From the NCBI GenBank assembly GCA_038749025.1, contig JBCDIL010000018.1:1-64000 (forward strand): a stretch of DNA of 64,000 nucleotides, written 5' to 3'. Origin of the DNA: JBCAXA01 sp038749025 (GTDB lineage Bacteria; Pseudomonadota; Gammaproteobacteria; Steroidobacterales; Woeseiaceae). The translations under genes were made by a program, and so were the position numbers. The notes beneath the pieces are model-generated. The model had not been told where the DNA came from, ran no database searches, and worked only from the letters and a program-made list of their open reading frames with translations. This document shows positions 26,811 through 34,926 of the stretch, one piece after another. Each line of letters starts with the position of its first letter. Positions within the stretch are counted from its first letter, which is position 1.

Positions 26811-27959
26811 TTACGGTGCCTGCGCAATTTCTGTGTCATCGATTCGTGCCGGCTGACCGAGCTTGACGTATTGCCCGGCCACAACCCGGTGCAGTCCGTC
26901 GACGACATAAAGCTCACCCGACGTAATCGCGCCACGGGCGAAAAACGCGGACTCCGTCTGGTGCAGCACCTCAACAGCTCGCGGTGACAAGCGATGACTC
27001 GCACCGGGTGGTGTAGCCTCTTCAGCGGATGACGGTTCAGCGACGAACACGGTCCACAGGCCGCGATTGCCCTCCGTCAAGGCACCGAGCGGTAACCAAA
27101 AACCGCGCTGCGGGATCTGCCGCTCAAAGGCGAACCGGGCTAAATCCCCGGGCAATGTTGCCGTATCTTCCAGCACGAAAATCGCATCGAGCGTTCGCGT
27201 GATTGGGTCACGACTCGGTACTATCGCGCGGAGCGACGCTTCGACGGCCCGTCCGCCGATCATCAGCGTGTGCGCCGACCCGGCGGTTAGCGAGGCTGCG
27301 GCTTCGGCGCTGATGCCGATTCTTGCTTCGCGCGCGGCAATTTCCTCGATCCGAACAACGGTTTGGCCGCCACCGACAATCACGCCCTCGTCGACAACAC
27401 GACGAACGACCCGTGCGTTGTAGGGCGCTCTGAGCGTTGAACGACGGATATCGACGTCGATGCGTGCCAAGCGGGCCGCAGCGGCTTCCCGAGCAGCGAC
27501 TGCGGTCGCCGCCGCTTGGCGTGCCTGATCGAGTGCTTGCGCCGACACACCGTCGTACTCGCGGGCTTCTTCGCTGCGAAGCAATGTCGCCTCGGCCAGC
27601 CCAGCACTCGCGCTGGCCTGCTCTAGAGCGGCTGCTGCTTCGCGCCGTGCCGTGCCAAGCCGCGCGGTATCCAGTATCGCCAAACGATCACCAGCGGCGA
27701 CGGTGTCGCCATCGTTGACCATTATCCGCTCGACCTCGCCGCCGAGTTCGAATCCCAGTTGGCTTTGCCGCGGAGCCTCAACCAGGCCCGCAAACTGCGT
27801 GTCGGCGGCGTAGCTGTCCTGCTCGACCAAGCGCTCGACGCGCACGGGCAGGATTTCATTGGCACGGCGGTTTGCGTCAGTCGCATCGCCGCTACAACCT
27901 GCCAAAACCGCTGCGAACACCCATAACCAACGGCTGTTAACTGCTGCACCCAAGCTCAT
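26811..27959 (-). CDS. RND efflux periplasmic adaptor (HlyD/AcrA-like lipoprotein)
   Basis: 382 residues from the ATG at 27959, chosen for the AAAGGA eight or so bases ahead and for the signal peptide with lipobox (VLAGCSGD); longer upstream readings run through the promoter. Membrane-fusion features: QSQLGFELGGEVERIMVNDGDTVAAGDRLAILD (lipoyl half), a coiled hairpin (about 95-150), LRAPYNARVVRRVVDEGVIVGGGQTVVRIEE (second lipoyl half) and a beta-barrel. It links pump and outer-membrane channel. First gene of the efflux operon, controlled by the divergent TetR gene. Confidence 0.92.
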   Translation of the reverse strand: MSLGAAVNSRWLWVFAAVLAGCSGDATDANRRANEILPVRVERLVEQDSYAADTQFAGLVEAPRQSQLGFELGGEVERIMVNDGDTVAAGDRLAILDTARLGTARREAAAALEQASASAGLAEATLLRSEEAREYDGVSAQALDQARQAAATAVAAREAAAARLARIDVDIRRSTLRAPYNARVVRRVVDEGVIVGGGQTVVRIEEIAAREARIGISAEAAASLTAGSAHTLMIGGRAVEASLRAIVPSRDPITRTLDAIFVLEDTATLPGDLARFAFERQIPQRGFWLPLGALTEGNRGLWTVFVAEPSSAEEATPPGASHRLSPRAVEVLHQTESAFFARGAITSGELYVVDGLHRVVAGQYVKLGQPARIDDTEIAQAP

Positions 27960-28013
27960 TGCTGTTCCTTTGCCGACACGATGTCGAAGATATATACTGG
28001 ACGGTGTGGTATG

Positions 28014-28042
28014 ATAATAATTCAAACAAACGAGACTGTCTA
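28014..28042 (-). promoter_or_regulatory. Promoter of the RND efflux operon
   Basis: On the minus strand TAGACA (28037-28042) and TATTAT (28014-28019) are separated by exactly 17 bases, each one mismatch from consensus. The -35 lies inside the TetR operator, so a bound repressor would block RNA polymerase. Rightward, TATGAT at 28010-28015 could be the -10 of the regulator's own promoter, but no good -35 is visible. Confidence 0.65.
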
Positions 28043-28047
28043 GTTTG
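28027..28047. promoter_or_regulatory. TetR-family operator (21-bp palindrome)
   Basis: The arms CAAACGAGAC and GTCTAGTTTG are inverted copies matching at nine of ten positions around a single central T. The right arm ends on the TTG start codon of the regulator gene and covers the -35 of the divergent efflux promoter. The shape is that of an operator bound by a TetR/AcrR dimer, serving both repression of the pump and autoregulation. Confidence 0.8.
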
Positions 28048-28671
28048 ATAAATAAAGACACAACCGCAAAGCGCCAGGGACGGCCCAAAAGCGAAGAGAA
28101 ACGAGAAGCCATTCGGCAGGCGGGATCGGAGTTGTTCCTGGCTGTCGGCTGGGCCAATGCCTCGATGGATGCAATCGCCCAGAAAGCCGGTGTGTCCAAG
28201 CAAACCGTGTATTCGCATTTTCGCTCGAAGGAAGATCTTTTCCGGGCCTGTATCCGGTCGAAATTGTCGACCTATGAGCTCGACGGCGCCGATTGCGGCG
28301 ATCAGCTCGATCAGGCGCTACAACGCTTTGGAGAACGGTTTTTCGAACTGATGAACGACCCGGACGTCACGCGGATGTATCGTGTTTTGATTGCGCACGC
28401 CGAGGAATTTCCGAATTTGGTCCGCAATTTCAAGGAAGCCGGGCCCGATGAAGCCGAACAGGAATTGGCGACGTTGCTCGCGCGTACGCTGCCGGACGAC
28501 TGCGGACTCGATACGAAAGAAATCGCCTGCGATTTTTTGCATCCGATTATCGTCGACGTCTTGATGAAGCGGCTGCTTAATGTGGAGCCCGAAATCGGTG
28601 ACCAACGCGCCTACATCGAACGTAGCGTCCACCGTTTCTTGCGGCTACACGGTATCGCCGCCAACCAATAA
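28045..28671 (+). CDS. TetR/AcrR family repressor of the efflux operon
   Basis: 208 residues starting at TTG (28045); there is an in-frame stop at 28018-28020 and no ATG before residue 39, so TTG is the best start although no Shine-Dalgarno is seen. A basic N-terminal arm (KRQGRPKSEEKREAIRQAG) leads into the helix-turn-helix (SMDAIAQKAGVSKQTVYSHFRSKEDLFRA, about 39-68). The C-terminal half is an all-helical ligand/dimer domain of the AefR/AcrR_C type (RMYRVLIAHAEEFPNLVRNFKEAGP). Divergent from the RND genes with a shared operator, so the local repressor; the inducing compound is unknown. Confidence 0.92.
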   Translation: MINKDTTAKRQGRPKSEEKREAIRQAGSELFLAVGWANASMDAIAQKAGVSKQTVYSHFRSKEDLFRACIRSKLSTYELDGADCGDQLDQALQRFGERFFELMNDPDVTRMYRVLIAHAEEFPNLVRNFKEAGPDEAEQELATLLARTLPDDCGLDTKEIACDFLHPIIVDVLMKRLLNVEPEIGDQRAYIERSVHRFLRLHGIAANQ

Positions 28672-28687
28672 ATAAGGAGCCGACCCA

Positions 28688-29566
28688 GTGTCTGGCGACG
28701 TCAGTGTCAGTGCGTTTCGCCACGCGGACATTCGGATCTGCGTCGACGCTCAATTGGTATTGCGGGCCGTTGGCATAGACAGCTACATCGAGCCGACTGA
28801 GCATGGCTACGCTCTGTTCGTTGCCAGTCCCGACTTTGCGGCCGCTCGCGAACAACTAAGCCTGTACGCGAAGGAAAACGCCAACCCGCCACCACCAGCG
28901 CCGCCACCGCTACCGACATTCCCGTGGGTTCGGGCCGTCGTTGCCTACGGCGCGCTCATCGTCGCCTTCGTCATGATCGCCGAGCGCCATGTCGGCGGGC
29001 TGGATTGGTACCGCGCGGGTCGCATCGATGGCGCTGCCGTCCTCGCCGGCCAGTGGTGGCGCCTCATCACGGCGCTGACGCTGCACGCCGACTTAAGTCA
29101 TTTACTGGCCAATGTCGTCAGCGGCGCCGTCGCCGTCGCCTTGACCGCGCGCCTCGTGGGCGGTGGCGTCGCGGCGGTGGCGTTGCTGCTCAGCGGCACC
29201 CTTGGCAATGCGGTTAATGTTCTGTTTCAGGGGCCGAACCACCTTGCCGTCGGGGCGTCAACGGCCATTTTCGCGGCAGTCGGTCTCGTCGGCGCAATCG
29301 AAACCCGCCGGCATGGCCTGGTCAGTAGCAACTGGGCCAAGCGTATCGGGCCGTTGGTGTTCGCCGTCGTCTTGCTAACGTTCTTCGGGACGGGCTCGGA
29401 GCGTACCGACGTGGGGGCGCACTGGTGGGGCTTTGTTGCGGGACTGGTTGTTGGTCTCGGCTTGGGGCGAATCCCGGTCGGCTCGTTAACCGTACAACGC
29501 CAGCGACGCTGCGCTATCGCGGCGGGCGCTGTGCTCGTTATCGCGTGGCTTGCAGCCCTCCTCTAA
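28688..29566 (+). CDS. Rhomboid family intramembrane serine protease with N-terminal DUF2007-like domain
   Basis: 292 residues from a GTG with AAGGAG eight bases upstream. Residues 1-60 resemble the small DUF2007 'putative signal transducing' domain (HADIRICVDAQLVLRAVGIDSYIE), followed by a proline linker. The membrane part has about six or seven helices with HADLSHLLANV (His133, His137, Asn141), the nucleophile Ser191 in VGASTAIF and the catalytic His245 in GAHWWGFVAG. It cuts membrane proteins within the bilayer. It is longer than rhombosortases, which lack the N-terminal domain. It stands 16 bases after the TetR gene and may be cotranscribed. Confidence 0.9.
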   Translation: MSGDVSVSAFRHADIRICVDAQLVLRAVGIDSYIEPTEHGYALFVASPDFAAAREQLSLYAKENANPPPPAPPPLPTFPWVRAVVAYGALIVAFVMIAERHVGGLDWYRAGRIDGAAVLAGQWWRLITALTLHADLSHLLANVVSGAVAVALTARLVGGGVAAVALLLSGTLGNAVNVLFQGPNHLAVGASTAIFAAVGLVGAIETRRHGLVSSNWAKRIGPLVFAVVLLTFFGTGSERTDVGAHWWGFVAGLVVGLGLGRIPVGSLTVQRQRRCAIAAGAVLVIAWLAALL

Positions 29567-29630
29567 ACCACGGTGCGCTAGCTACACCGTAGCGGTACAC
29601 TGCGGCGCTCCCTAAGAACCGGACCCTGTC

Positions 29631-30545
29631 GTGGCCGTAATCCTTAACTACCTTGCGACCACGTTGATCTGGGGATCGACTTGGTACGTTATTAGCTTCC
29701 AGCAAGCGGGGGCGGCGCAAGAGGTATCGGTCGCTATACGCTTTTTGATTGCCGCCGCGCTGCTGCTCGCATGGGGCCTGTTGGCGCGCCGCCGTCTGGG
29801 TATCGGGCGCGAGCATTACCCATGGGTTTTCGTGCAAGGTCTACTGTTGTTCTCGGCGAACTACCTGTGCGTGTACTTCGCGACACCGCTGATTACGACG
29901 GGACTCATCGCCGTCATCTTCGGCCTGATAATTCCGTTTAATATTGTTCACGAGCGGATATTTTTTAAGACGCCTCTGTCATTGCCATTGCTGTTATCGG
30001 CGACGCTCGGCTTAGTCGGCATCATGTTGGTCTTCGCGCCGCAACTGTTGTCGACCACACTAGACGATTCAGCGTTGCGAGGTATCGGCCTTAGTGTTGC
30101 GGGCGCCTGGCTGGCCTCACTCGGCAACATGGCCGCCGTCCGGAACACGAAAGCGAAGTTACCGGCTGTCGCCATCAATGCTCACGGAATGTTTTGGGGC
30201 GGACTGGCATCGCTTATTGTGGCCGCCGCGCTCGGGCGTAGCTTTGCGATCGACTGGACGTTCGAGTACACGGCCTCGCTCGCCTATTTGGCGTTATTTG
30301 GGTCGGCCGTCGCGTTTGGTAGCTACCTGTTTTTAATCGAGCATATCGGCTCCGGGCCGGCGGCCTACGCGAACATCATCGTCCCTATTGTTGCACTTGT
30401 GATCTCAACGGTTTTCGAGTCGTACCAGTGGACGTGGGTGTCCGCACTCGGCGTTGTGCTGGTACTCGGTGGCAACACGTTAATTATTAACCGGCAGCGC
30501 AAAAACCAACGCGCTGGACTCGCTAGAAAAAACCGAATCGCCTGA
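29631..30545 (+). CDS. EamA/DMT family transporter
   Basis: 304 residues starting at GTG, with ten hydrophobic segments in two EamA halves: LATTLIWGSTWYVISFQ at the start, FATPLITTGLIAVIFGLIIPFNIVHERIFF at the end of half one, and IEHIGSGPAAYANIIVPIVALVISTVFESYQWTW in half two. These inner-membrane carriers export metabolites or amino acids. The substrate is not evident. A short gap (16 bases) to the MscS gene suggests they are transcribed together. Confidence 0.85.
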   Translation: MAVILNYLATTLIWGSTWYVISFQQAGAAQEVSVAIRFLIAAALLLAWGLLARRRLGIGREHYPWVFVQGLLLFSANYLCVYFATPLITTGLIAVIFGLIIPFNIVHERIFFKTPLSLPLLLSATLGLVGIMLVFAPQLLSTTLDDSALRGIGLSVAGAWLASLGNMAAVRNTKAKLPAVAINAHGMFWGGLASLIVAAALGRSFAIDWTFEYTASLAYLALFGSAVAFGSYLFLIEHIGSGPAAYANIIVPIVALVISTVFESYQWTWVSALGVVLVLGGNTLIINRQRKNQRAGLARKNRIA

Positions 30546-30561
30546 CCGACGGGAGGAAACT

Positions 30562-31386
30562 ATGGAAGTCGATATCAATGCTCTGATAGAGCAATTTCAA
30601 CCAATGGTTGTGGACGCTGCAATAGCGCTTGTGAAAGCGATCGCCTTTTTTGTCATCGGTCGGTGGGTCGCGAAAGCCGTGACCAAGGCCGTTAAGAAAG
30701 CGATGGCGCGCAGCGACGTCGAGGACACGCTAGAAACGTTTGTCGGCAACATCGTCTACACCGTGTTAATGGCAGCCGTTCTGTTAGGTGTTATTTCGAC
30801 GCTCGGCGTTGAAGTGACATCCCTGGTGGCGTTGCTTGGCGCCGCTGGTCTCGCCGTCGGTCTCGCACTGCAAGGCTCGCTATCGAATTTCGCCGCCGGT
30901 GTATTGATCATCTTATTTAAGCCGTACCGTGTTGGTGACTACATCGAAGCGGCCGGTGTCGCCGGTTCGGTCGAATCGTTGCAGATTTTCACGACGGTGC
31001 TGAAAACACCGGACAACAAAGTCGTCATCGTGCCGAATTCACAGGTCACCGATGGTGTCATCACCAACTACTCGACTAACGACACGCGTCGTTTGGATCT
31101 CATTGCCGGCGTGTCGTATTCCGATGACCTCGACAAGGTGCGGAACGTCCTCACCGAGATTATCGATGAGTCTCAGTACGTACTCGATACGCCAGCGCCA
31201 ACGATCGCTGTTAGTGAGCTGGCCGATTCAAGCGTCAACTTCGTTGTCCGCCCGTGGGTCAAGACCGCCGACTATTGGAACGCGCACTTCACGATCACTG
31301 AAACGATCAAGAAACGCTTCGATGCGGAGGGGATTTCCATTCCATTCCCGCAACAAGATGTCTACGTGCACCAAGTCGGCGACTAG
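30562..31386 (+). CDS. mscS: Small-conductance mechanosensitive channel (MscS)
   Basis: 274 residues, close to E. coli MscS (286). The ATG has GGGAGGAAACT upstream. Helix 3, which lines the pore, is GAAGLAVGLALQGSLSNFAAGVLIILFKPYRVGDYIE, with the Gly/Ala packing and the Gln-Gly-Ser-Leu-Ser-Asn motif; the beta domain follows (VPNSQVTDGVITNYSTNDTRRLDL). It opens on membrane tension to release solutes during osmotic downshock. It is followed by a perfect hairpin shared with the convergent downstream gene. Confidence 0.93.
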   Translation: MEVDINALIEQFQPMVVDAAIALVKAIAFFVIGRWVAKAVTKAVKKAMARSDVEDTLETFVGNIVYTVLMAAVLLGVISTLGVEVTSLVALLGAAGLAVGLALQGSLSNFAAGVLIILFKPYRVGDYIEAAGVAGSVESLQIFTTVLKTPDNKVVIVPNSQVTDGVITNYSTNDTRRLDLIAGVSYSDDLDKVRNVLTEIIDESQYVLDTPAPTIAVSELADSSVNFVVRPWVKTADYWNAHFTITETIKKRFDAEGISIPFPQQDVYVHQVGD

Positions 31387-31405
31387 CACGTTCCCAAACG
31401 GAAAC

Positions 31406-31434
31406 AGCCCCGGCGATCGGCGATCGCCGGGGCT
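31406..31434. terminator. Strong GC hairpin between convergent genes
   Basis: A perfect 13-base-pair stem (AGCCCCGGCGATC / GATCGCCGGGGCT) with a three-base loop lies between the mscS stop and the end of the leftward Arg-rich gene. Neither side has a run of T, although the left flank is moderately T-rich read leftward. It is probably a two-way transcription stop. Confidence 0.65.
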
Positions 31435-31458
31435 GGCTCGACCGGTCGCGACTAGCGA

Positions 31459-31935
31459 CTACTTGTCGCGTTTTTTTACCCGCGTGCGGCTGCGCTCGAG
31501 GTTGCCGTTTTCATCTCTGACAGCGCGTCGGGTGGCACTGGTGCGATCGCCGTCTGCATTGCGGCGGGTACCGGCAGCTCGATTGACGCGGCTGCCGTCA
31601 TCACGAACACGTTGCGTCGCCCGTGTGTGCTGAACGTTGCCATCAGCGGTCCGTGTTGCGGCGCGCCGGCCGCGAGCCACGGTATCGCCGTTCTCATCAA
31701 CCACGTTGACGCGGCGAACGGCCCGAGCATTGCCTTCACCATCGGTCACTGCGCGACGGGTGATCGTAGCCTCATTGCCGGCTGGCGTCGTCACGGTGCG
31801 AACATCGCGACCCGCGTTGGCGACCGACTCGGTTGAGGCGCTGGAATCATCGGCAGGCGCGGTCGTGGCGAGACCCAACAGGCCAATCGCTAGCAGTAAT
31901 TTGGCCGGACGACCGTTTGTTTTTCGCTGGTTCAT
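31459..31935 (-). CDS. Secreted Arg-rich repeat protein of unknown function
   Basis: 158 residues from the ATG at 31935 (AAGGAG nine bases upstream). A basic start and a hydrophobic core (KLLLAIGLLGLATTAPA) make a signal peptide. The mature part is built of about six short units of roughly 15-17 residues, each with a TR or RR pair and a DGxG/DENG turn: TITRRAVTDGEGN, RRVNVVDENGD, ATRTADGN, TQRVRDDGS, TRRNADGD, TRRAVRDENGN; it ends in KKRDK. The product is strongly basic with many Asp/Gly turns. I do not recognise a family. It could be a beta-rich repeat protein binding polyanions (LPS, nucleic acid); that is a guess. Confidence 0.7.
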   Translation of the reverse strand: MNQRKTNGRPAKLLLAIGLLGLATTAPADDSSASTESVANAGRDVRTVTTPAGNEATITRRAVTDGEGNARAVRRVNVVDENGDTVARGRRAATRTADGNVQHTRATQRVRDDGSRVNRAAGTRRNADGDRTSATRRAVRDENGNLERSRTRVKKRDK

Positions 31936-32002
31936 TGTCGTACTCCTTGTCGTGCTCATTGCTTCGTGGGTTGCTGGCATTAACGCCTAAGCCATAGAAG
32001 CG

Positions 32003-32034
32003 TTGACTTGAGCGACTACTGTATTTATATACAG
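32003..32034 (+). promoter_or_regulatory. LexA-controlled promoter (SOS box)
   Basis: CTGTATTTATATACAG (32019-32034) is a full CTGT-N8-ACAG LexA box, flanked by TA on the left, closely matching the E. coli consensus. It covers the -10 TATATA (32026-32031), which lies 17 bases after a -35 TTGACT (32003-32008). The predicted start of transcription falls at or next to the ATG at 32039, so the message may be leaderless. Confidence 0.88.
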
Positions 32035-32038
32035 TTAC

Positions 32039-33100
32039 ATGACTGCGCGATATTCGACGCCCGGCAGGGGCTACAGCCACAACGTCCCTGGACGCTTCGC
32101 GGCCACCGAAACCGTCACCGAGCCGGGTGCCGACCTGGAGACCTCAGCGCCCACCACACACTTTCATCGCGAGCAAGCCCGCAGCATTGTCTCCGGCAAT
32201 CGTTCGCCGGACGTTCCGTTCGATTGGTCGATCAACAGCTACCGGGGCTGTGAACACGGCTGTGTTTACTGTTTCGCTCGTCCCTCACACAGCTACCTTG
32301 ACCTGTCACCGGGTCGCGACTTCGAAACAGAAATTTTCTACAAACCCAACGGGGCCGATTTATTACTGGCGCACCTGGCGAAACCGGGCTATCGCTGCCA
32401 GGGAATTACGCTAGGCGCCAATACCGACCCGTATCAGCCCGCCGAGAAGCGCTTCGGCCTAACGAGAGCGCTCCTTGATGTGTTCATCGATTGCCGTCAC
32501 CCGGTCAGCATCGTCACCAAAGGGACGCTCATCGAACGCGATATTGATCGATTAACGCGGCTCGCGGAACGCGGGCTCACGCAGGTGTCGATCAGCCTGC
32601 CAACCTTGGACCGTGGGCTGAAACGGACGCTGGAGCCGCGGGTGGCGAGCGGCGAACGGCGGCTGAAGACCATTCGGCGCTTGGCCGATGCCGGCATCCC
32701 GGTGACGGTGCTGGTCGCACCGATCATCCCAGCGGTCACCTGCGCCGAACTTGAACGCATCTTGGAAGCGGCCGCGGCCCATGGCGCTAGTCAGGCCCGT
32801 TACACGCTGCTGCGTTTGCCGCACGAACTCGAAGGCTTGTTCCGCGATTGGCTCGACACACATTTGACACAGCGAGCTGACCACGTGTTTTCGCTGCTCC
32901 GCTCGATCGGTGGCGGTCGAACCTACGATTCGCGTTTTGGGCATCGGCAGCGCGGTCATGGTGCCATTGCGACGCTAATGGGTGACCGTTTCGAGACCGC
33001 CTGCCGTCGTTATGGCCTCAACGCGGCCGCAACAAAGCTCCGTACCGATCAGTTCCGCCCACCGGCTGCGCTGGGCGCGCAGCGCCATCTGCCGTTCTAA
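32039..33100 (+). CDS. PA0069-family radical SAM protein (SplB-like), SOS-controlled
   Basis: 353 residues. The 4Fe-4S motif is Cys71-x3-Cys75-x2-Cys78 (CEHGCVYCFARPSH), preceded by SINSYRGC, and followed by the barrel strands ITLGANTDPYQPAEK, PVSIVTKG and VSISLPT. This matches the PA0069 group, related to the spore photoproduct lyase SplB. In Pseudomonas aeruginosa PA0069 is a member of the LexA regulon, and here the gene also carries a LexA box over its promoter. A DNA- or nucleotide-repair role is therefore likely, but the reaction is unknown. There is no room for a normal ribosome-binding site between promoter and ATG. Confidence 0.9.
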   Translation: MTARYSTPGRGYSHNVPGRFAATETVTEPGADLETSAPTTHFHREQARSIVSGNRSPDVPFDWSINSYRGCEHGCVYCFARPSHSYLDLSPGRDFETEIFYKPNGADLLLAHLAKPGYRCQGITLGANTDPYQPAEKRFGLTRALLDVFIDCRHPVSIVTKGTLIERDIDRLTRLAERGLTQVSISLPTLDRGLKRTLEPRVASGERRLKTIRRLADAGIPVTVLVAPIIPAVTCAELERILEAAAAHGASQARYTLLRLPHELEGLFRDWLDTHLTQRADHVFSLLRSIGGGRTYDSRFGHRQRGHGAIATLMGDRFETACRRYGLNAAATKLRTDQFRPPAALGAQRHLPF

Positions 33101-33218
33101 ATCTCGGTTTCGCAGCGATTATGGTACCGTGGTCAGCCACGGGTAGCAGCGGGAACCTGGTCGCGCCGCATCGGTCGAAAGAAAGGGCGAAGCGAAGGCA
33201 CGCGGTCCGTTATTTGGC

Positions 33219-34580
33219 ATGAACACAGTTGACAATCAGCGATGGCTAGGAGCCGCAGTTGCGATGGCGTTGCTCGCCGGAACAGCGGCGGCTGAAGAAC
33301 AAGACGTCAATCATGAGTTGCTGATCGAGTCGCAGAACATCGAGCGACTGGTCGATGCCGGCGATCATGTCGCAGCGGTCGACGCCAGCAAGCGCTATGT
33401 CGTTCTAAACATGGAAACCCACGGGCGCGAGTCGTTGGAAACGGCCCGCGCGTTGTCCACGCTCGCAGGCGCGCAAGCCCTGGCCGGCGATTCGATTGCG
33501 GCACGCGAAAACTACGAAGCGTCGATTACGATTATTGAAACGCTGCAAGATCACCTCAGCGCCGAGCTTATCGACCCGCTAACCGGCCTTGGACGGGCAA
33601 CGTTAAAAGCAGAGCGTCCCGATCTCGCCACCGATGCACTCGAGCGTGCGCTGCACGTTAATCAAGTCAACGTCGGTCCACAAAACCTTGAACAGTTGCC
33701 CCTGCTTAACGACCTTACCGAGGCCTACTACCAGTTAGGTGACTTCAAGCAAGTGAAAGCGTTGCAGCGCTTCGCTGTTGCGCTTTACGAACGCCAATAC
33801 CCGAACGATGACAACAAGAGCATTATTCCCGCGCTGTATCGGCGAGCTGCGTGGCTCAATAAGATGGGTTTGTACCTCGATGAGCAACGGACCTACAACA
33901 AGATTATCCGCATCGTCGAACGGGTAGACGGCCGCGCCTCGTTGGAGTTGATCCCAGCGTTAACGCGACTCGGGCGCACGTACCTTTTCGCGGCGGAACC
34001 CGACGCCATTCTTACGGGCCAGCGGCGGCTTAAACGGTCGATTAACATCGCCAAGAAAAACCCCGACGCGACACCGGTTCTGCATGCGGAAACCGAGTTG
34101 GCACTCGGCGACTTTCACACGCTGACCGGCGATCGAACGAATGCTCGGCGCGCTTATGTCCGTGCCTGGGACTTGATGACCAGCGAAGATCTGACCCTGC
34201 TGACCGAGCGCGATAAGCGGTTCGACAACCCGCAACCGCTGCGCCGCGTGGACTCGCCTGTCGATGAGTTCAAATCAACCGCTGGCGCCGAGCTCAGAGA
34301 ATCGCTAGGCCGCTCGCCGCAAATGGGCTATGTCACCGTCGCGTATGATGTGAACGCCCGGGGTAACCCCGAGAACTTGCGCGTTGTGGAATCGTTCCCG
34401 AAAGGGCTAAAAGACCGAGAGGCGCTAGCATGGGTCCGCAAGTTCCGGTTTCGGCCACGCTTTGAAGAGCGCAAGCCGGTGCGCACGGTCGATGAAGAGC
34501 ATCGGTACGAGTTTCGCTACTTTGGTAATGCCGAAGACCTAGCGGAACCTGACGACGACGCTGACACCGACGCCACGTAA
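33219..34580 (+). CDS. Periplasmic TPR protein with TonB-like C-terminal domain
   Basis: 453 residues. A signal peptide (WLGAAVAMALLAGTAAAEEQ) is followed by tetratricopeptide-like helices over about residues 30-335 (ETARALSTLAGAQALAGDSIAARENYEASI, LNDLTEAYYQLGDFKQVKALQRFAVALYE). The last 90 residues resemble a TonB_C fold: MGYVTVAYDVNARGNPENLRVVESFPKGLKDREALAWVRKFRFRPRFE. There is no membrane anchor other than the signal peptide, so it is probably free in the periplasm. It is not linked to ExbBD or a receptor. It is the second protein in the window with a TonB_C module joined to helical repeats (the other is at 15176-16573). Confidence 0.75.
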   Translation: MNTVDNQRWLGAAVAMALLAGTAAAEEQDVNHELLIESQNIERLVDAGDHVAAVDASKRYVVLNMETHGRESLETARALSTLAGAQALAGDSIAARENYEASITIIETLQDHLSAELIDPLTGLGRATLKAERPDLATDALERALHVNQVNVGPQNLEQLPLLNDLTEAYYQLGDFKQVKALQRFAVALYERQYPNDDNKSIIPALYRRAAWLNKMGLYLDEQRTYNKIIRIVERVDGRASLELIPALTRLGRTYLFAAEPDAILTGQRRLKRSINIAKKNPDATPVLHAETELALGDFHTLTGDRTNARRAYVRAWDLMTSEDLTLLTERDKRFDNPQPLRRVDSPVDEFKSTAGAELRESLGRSPQMGYVTVAYDVNARGNPENLRVVESFPKGLKDREALAWVRKFRFRPRFEERKPVRTVDEEHRYEFRYFGNAEDLAEPDDDADTDAT

Positions 34581-34926
34581 CGCACCGCCTACCCTGGCGG
34601 TACGCGTATAAAACTCAAAATAGCTGGGGAAGCACACTCCATGCGCCTCCCCAGCTGCGCGGGTCCCTGCGCTGAATCGGCGTTGCCGATACGTTCCCTC
34701 GGCGTACCAGCGCGCACCTCCATGGGCACGCTCGTTCGCCGGGTGGCGTGGAAAGCCCCTGCTTACCGATGCGTTTCCGTCCCCACCGCAAGTCCTGTGT
34801 GCCGGCCGCGCAATTTATCTCACCGATTTGTCGGTTTTTTTGCTAAGCGGGGCCGAGCTGCCACGGCAACAGGGTCTGGCGTACACTGAGCGGGCGATGG
34901 AGAAGGTTTGTCCGGAGGTCGAGTCA
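34581..34926 (+). other. Intergenic region with stem-loops; possible small RNA
   Basis: This 346-base gap contains a nine-base-pair hairpin (AGCTGGGGA / TCCCCAGCT, about 34623-34657), further short GC stems, and an intrinsic terminator at 34823-34841. A -10-like TATAAA (34607-34612) lies just before the first hairpin. A structured transcript of about 220 bases ending at the terminator is therefore possible. I compared it by eye with 6S and 4.5S RNA and see no convincing match. The short open frame at 34641-34889 has no domain and is not called. Weak evidence. Confidence 0.35.
34823..34841 (+). terminator. Intrinsic terminator
   Basis: ACCGA-TTTG-TCGGT forms a five-base-pair stem followed by an unbroken T run (34834-34841). 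It lies 86 bases before the start of the M48 protease gene and 243 bases after the preceding gene, so it ends a transcript from the gap or read-through from the TPR gene. Confidence 0.72.

Noticed and set aside
28688..29566. Rhombosortase for the GlyGly-CTERM-like protein in this window
   Set aside because: The rhomboid is longer than rhombosortases, has an extra N-terminal domain and lies 25 kb away beside other genes.
34581..34841. 6S or 4.5S RNA gene
   Set aside because: I compared the stem-loops and conserved blocks by eye and found no convincing match; kept only as a possible unknown RNA.
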